In this document: piece after piece, positions 61,701 to 64,000 of the stretch
Numbering within the stretch: position 1 is the stretch's first letter
Layout of the letters: every line of letters begins with the position of its first letter
From: VBWE01 sp943372645
Lineage (GTDB): Bacteria; Bacteroidota; Bacteroidia; Palsa-965
Assembly: GCA_943372645.1 (NCBI GenBank)
Contig: CALRZN010000007.1
Span: 153,562 to 217,561, forward strand
Length of the DNA stretch: 64,000 nucleotides
Reading direction: 5' to 3'
The notes under the pieces: model-generated
Told to the model about the DNA's origin: nothing
Database searches by the model: none
What the model saw: only the letters and a program-made list of their open reading frames with translations
Position numbers and translations under genes: made by a program

Positions 61701-64000
61701 ATGAAGAGAACGCTACTTTTCTCAATTGTGCTGTTACTTATTTTGGCAAATAAGTTATCTGCACAGATTCAGCAGACGAGTTCACAACGCAATTGCTCCG
61801 GAGTTCCCGGTGCCTGCGGTTATCCTGCTCAGCAGAATCATTCACCCAGTAATCCGAACCCGACTCCGCAAAACGGGAACGGTACACTCGGCCAGATTTA
61901 CAACTTTTCAAAATGTGGATTGGGTTTTGCCTCAGCATCGCAGCGAATCGGGAAACGTTTTACACCGCAGGGTGTAAACCAGCCCGCACCGTTTGTGATT
62001 TCCGGCATTCCTGCATGCGCAGTTATCGAACAGGCGTACCTCTGGGCAGAAGGTTCCGGTAACGGTGCTGCACAAACAGCAACCATTACCAACCCGGCCA
62101 GTGTTACACAAAATTTTCCGATGACTATCGTGGGAACCGGTCCCGATAAATGCTGGGGCTACGGTGGCAGTTACACCTACCGCGCATCTGTTACATCGAT
62201 CATTTCAGGAAACGGAACATATAATATCAGCGGCCTGCTCACGAACCCGCCCACAGCCGGCAACGATATGGACGGTGCAACCCTGGTTGTAATTTACAGC
62301 GACCCGAGTGCAAACTACCGTGGATCCATGGTTATTCATGATGGCGCCGTAGTTATTAACGGTGGTACAACCACACAAAACATTACGGGCATCGGTGCCT
62401 GCGCCAACTCGACGTTTGCCCAGGCATTTATGTGTGTGGGCGATATCCAGTTTAATCCGACTTCATGGACCTTAAATGGAACAGCCGCTCCGCTCAGCTG
62501 GAACTGGTGGAACTATGTACAGGTAAATACCAACGTAACGAACGGCCAGGCAACGGCAGCCTACACGGTATCATCATCAGGTGACTGCTTTAACCTGTGT
62601 GTGATTGGTCTGTATTACCGTACGAACACCTGCACCACCTGCCCTACGCCGAGCAGCCTTGTTATCAATACAACATCAACACCTGCAAGCTGCAGCAACT
62701 GTAACGGAACGGCAACGGTAACCAGCGTTACAGGCGGAACAGGCCCCTTTACATACAGCTGGGCACCAAGCGGCGGAACAGGATCAACTGCGACTGGATT
62801 ATGTGCCGGAACTTATACCGTTACAGTTTCCAACTCCTGCTTTACGAATACAGCCGTCGTCACCGTAACGAGTAGCGGAGGCGGTGTTACAACAACGGGC
62901 GGACAAACGAATATTTTGTGTAACGGGCAATGTACCGGATCAGCTTCTGTAACACCTACAAGTGGAACTTCTCCATTTACCTACAGCTGGGCGCCAAGCG
63001 GCGGTACCGGTTCAACAGCAACAGGACTTTGTGCAGGAACATACACCGTTACCGTTACAGACGCCAACGGTTGTACGGGAACACGAACGTACACGATTAC
63101 GCAACCACCGGCACTTACAACTACAGGCGGACAAACGAATGTTTTATGTAACGGACTTTGTACCGGCTCTGCAACAGTTACAGCCTCAGGGGGCACAGGA
63201 CCTTACAGTTACAGCTGGGCACCGGCGGGCGGTACAGGGCCATCAGCTACGGGGTTATGTCCAGGCACATATACTGTTACAGTAACCGATGCCAACGGAT
63301 GTACAACAACCCGTACATATACGATTACACAGCCACCTGCGCTGGCAACAACCGGCGGACAGACCAATGTGCTTTGTTTCGGGCAGTGCACCGGGTCAGC
63401 AACCGTAACACCATCGGGCGGAACGGGACCATATACATACAGCTGGGCACCGAGTGGCGGTTCAGGCGGAACAGCAACAGGGCTTTGCGCAGGAACTTAT
63501 ACCGTTACAGTAACTGATGCGAGCGGATGTACTACAACACGTACATTCACTATTACACAACCGCCAAGTGCAGTATCTGCAACACAGGCACAAACCAACG
63601 TATTGTGTAACGGCCAGTGTACGGGATCGGCAACAGTTACGGCTTCGGGCGGTACAGGGCCATATACATACAGCTGGGCACCAAGCGGCGGAACAGGAGC
63701 TTCTGCATCTGCACTGTGTGCCGGAACATTTACCTGTACAATAACTGATGCAAACGGTTGTACCACAACACGAACATTCACCATTACACAACCTCCCGCA
63801 TTAGCAACAACAGGCGGACAGACGAACGTGCTGTGTAACGGGCAGTGTACAGGTTCTGCATCAGTTACTGTTACCGGCGGTACAGGGCCTTACACGTACA
63901 GCTGGGCACCTGCGGGTGGTACAGGCTCAACAGCTACTGCGTTGTGCACGGGCAACTATACAGTTACAGCAACGGATGCAAATGGCTGTACCATTACACG
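61701..64000 (+). CDS. T9SS-type adhesin with SprB repeat array, 3' truncated by the window
   Basis: The frame opens at ATG 61701 with a signal peptide (M-K-R-T-L-L-F-S…K-L-S-A-Q) and stays open to the window end, so at least 766 residues are encoded. After a disordered N-rich segment, residues 55-310 form the same head domain as the 58.6-kb protein (Y-N-F-S-K-C-G-L-G-F, N-P-A-S-V-T-Q, D-K-C-W-G-Y-G-G-S-Y-T-Y-R, D-M-D-G-A-T-L-V-V-I-Y-S-D, S-S-S-G-D-C-F-N-L-C-V-I-G-L-Y-Y-R-T). From about 62.65 kb a tandem SprB repeat array begins. SprB-type repeats occur in gliding adhesins. The C-terminus, probably with a T9SS sorting domain, lies outside. Confidence 0.88.
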   Translation, partial: MKRTLLFSIVLLLILANKLSAQIQQTSSQRNCSGVPGACGYPAQQNHSPSNPNPTPQNGNGTLGQIYNFSKCGLGFASASQRIGKRFTPQGVNQPAPFVISGIPACAVIEQAYLWAEGSGNGAAQTATITNPASVTQNFPMTIVGTGPDKCWGYGGSYTYRASVTSIISGNGTYNISGLLTNPPTAGNDMDGATLVVIYSDPSANYRGSMVIHDGAVVINGGTTTQNITGIGACANSTFAQAFMCVGDIQFNPTSWTLNGTAAPLSWNWWNYVQVNTNVTNGQATAAYTVSSSGDCFNLCVIGLYYRTNTCTTCPTPSSLVINTTSTPASCSNCNGTATVTSVTGGTGPFTYSWAPSGGTGSTATGLCAGTYTVTVSNSCFTNTAVVTVTSSGGGVTTTGGQTNILCNGQCTGSASVTPTSGTSPFTYSWAPSGGTGSTATGLCAGTYTVTVTDANGCTGTRTYTITQPPALTTTGGQTNVLCNGLCTGSATVTASGGTGPYSYSWAPAGGTGPSATGLCPGTYTVTVTDANGCTTTRTYTITQPPALATTGGQTNVLCFGQCTGSATVTPSGGTGPYTYSWAPSGGSGGTATGLCAGTYTVTVTDASGCTTTRTFTITQPPSAVSATQAQTNVLCNGQCTGSATVTASGGTGPYTYSWAPSGGTGASASALCAGTFTCTITDANGCTTTRTFTITQPPALATTGGQTNVLCNGQCTGSASVTVTGGTGPYTYSWAPAGGTGSTATALCTGNYTVTATDANGCTIT
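62649..64000 (+). repeat. SprB-type coding tandem repeats, period 228-231 bp
   Basis: One degenerate unit (62649-62897) is followed by units whose matching points lie at 62898, 63126, 63354, 63585 and 63813, so spacing is 228, 228, 231 and 228 bases (76-77 residues). Each unit reads T-T-G-G-Q-T-N-V-L-C-N-G-Q-C-T-G-S-A, then S-G-G-T-G-P-Y-T-Y-S-W-A-P-S-G-G, and L-C-A-G-T-Y-T-V-T-V-T-D-A-N-G-C-T-T-T-R-T. Period and frame are kept, so the array is coding and not CRISPR. Confidence 0.9.

Noticed and set aside
62649..64000. CRISPR array
   Set aside because: The repeats are 228-231 bases long, in frame, and encode a SprB-type domain; there are no short repeats with unique spacers.

Overview
The window is chromosomal DNA of a Bacteroidota bacterium, probably a flavobacterial, chitinophagal or sphingobacterial type living in the environment. 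The evidence is: several large secreted proteins ending in type IX secretion (T9SS) sorting domains of both type A (…FPNPA… plus K-L-V-I ending) and type B (gliding-motility-type …PNTFTPNGD…DRWGN…W-D-G-R…); SprB-type and PKD repeats; a complete Bat (Bacteroides aerotolerance) operon; and Bacteroidota-type -7 promoter boxes (TAnnTTTG) in front of several genes. Most genes are moderately GC-rich. A conspicuously AT-rich block at about 5.5-8.0 kb, and smaller AT-rich patches at 21.2-21.5 kb and 32.9-33.5 kb, stand out. No rRNA, tRNA, CRISPR array or insertion sequence was seen.

Layout. 0-3.1 kb: 3' part of a giant T9SS surface protein. 3.4-5.5 kb: prolyl oligopeptidase lipoprotein. 5.8-9.4 kb: an accessory block holding a DUF262 + HEPN two-gene unit (the best defence or toxin-like candidate here), a DUF2185/Imm33-like gene whose start is interrupted by a C8 tract, a HIT hydrolase, and a ParD/ParE module with a perfect inverted-repeat operator. 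9.5-12.4 kb: three-gene proton-translocating transhydrogenase (pnt) operon. 12.7-20.7 kb: mixed housekeeping and secreted genes (GDPD, SGNH hydrolase, cysteine-cluster protein, GNAT, ankyrin protein, a 928-aa beta-propeller T9SS protein, a DUF5698/DUF2179 membrane protein). 21.1-24.1 kb: a DinD-like gene preceded by large palindromes, then a YbiT-like ABC-F ATPase with one predicted dead ATP site. 24.1-27.6 kb: hisS-hutH-small membrane protein operon. 27.7-36.4 kb: two paralogous T9SS proteins of an unrecognised family around ettA, plus a subtilisin with a T9SS tail. 36.4-43.5 kb: UbiA/MqnP-type prenyltransferase, a frameshifted orphan antitoxin-like gene, a SanA/YdcF protein, uvrA, a Kir-type potassium channel and a DinB-fold protein. 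43.5-47.5 kb: CdsA-like and CDP-alcohol phosphatidyltransferase pair, an MsbA-like ABC exporter, truA. 47.6-56.2 kb: moxR-DUF58-membrane protein-batA-batB-batC-batD-batE, tightly packed. 56.4-64 kb: a cluster of large T9SS proteins, two of which share an unrecognised N-terminal head domain; the last runs off the window within a 228-231 bp SprB-type tandem repeat array.

How the parts fit. The secreted proteins (adhesin-like, protease, propeller, PKD proteins) are the expected cargo of a T9SS whose machinery is not in this window. The Bat operon is a periplasm-facing MoxR/VWA/TPR stress module. The candidate new biology is concentrated in the AT-rich DUF262-HEPN block, the palindrome-rich dinD promoter, the asymmetric ABC-F protein, and two uncharacterised families of T9SS cargo. 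Two genes (8.0 kb and 37.6 kb) appear broken by one-base changes in homopolymers; these could be phase-variable or could be assembly errors.
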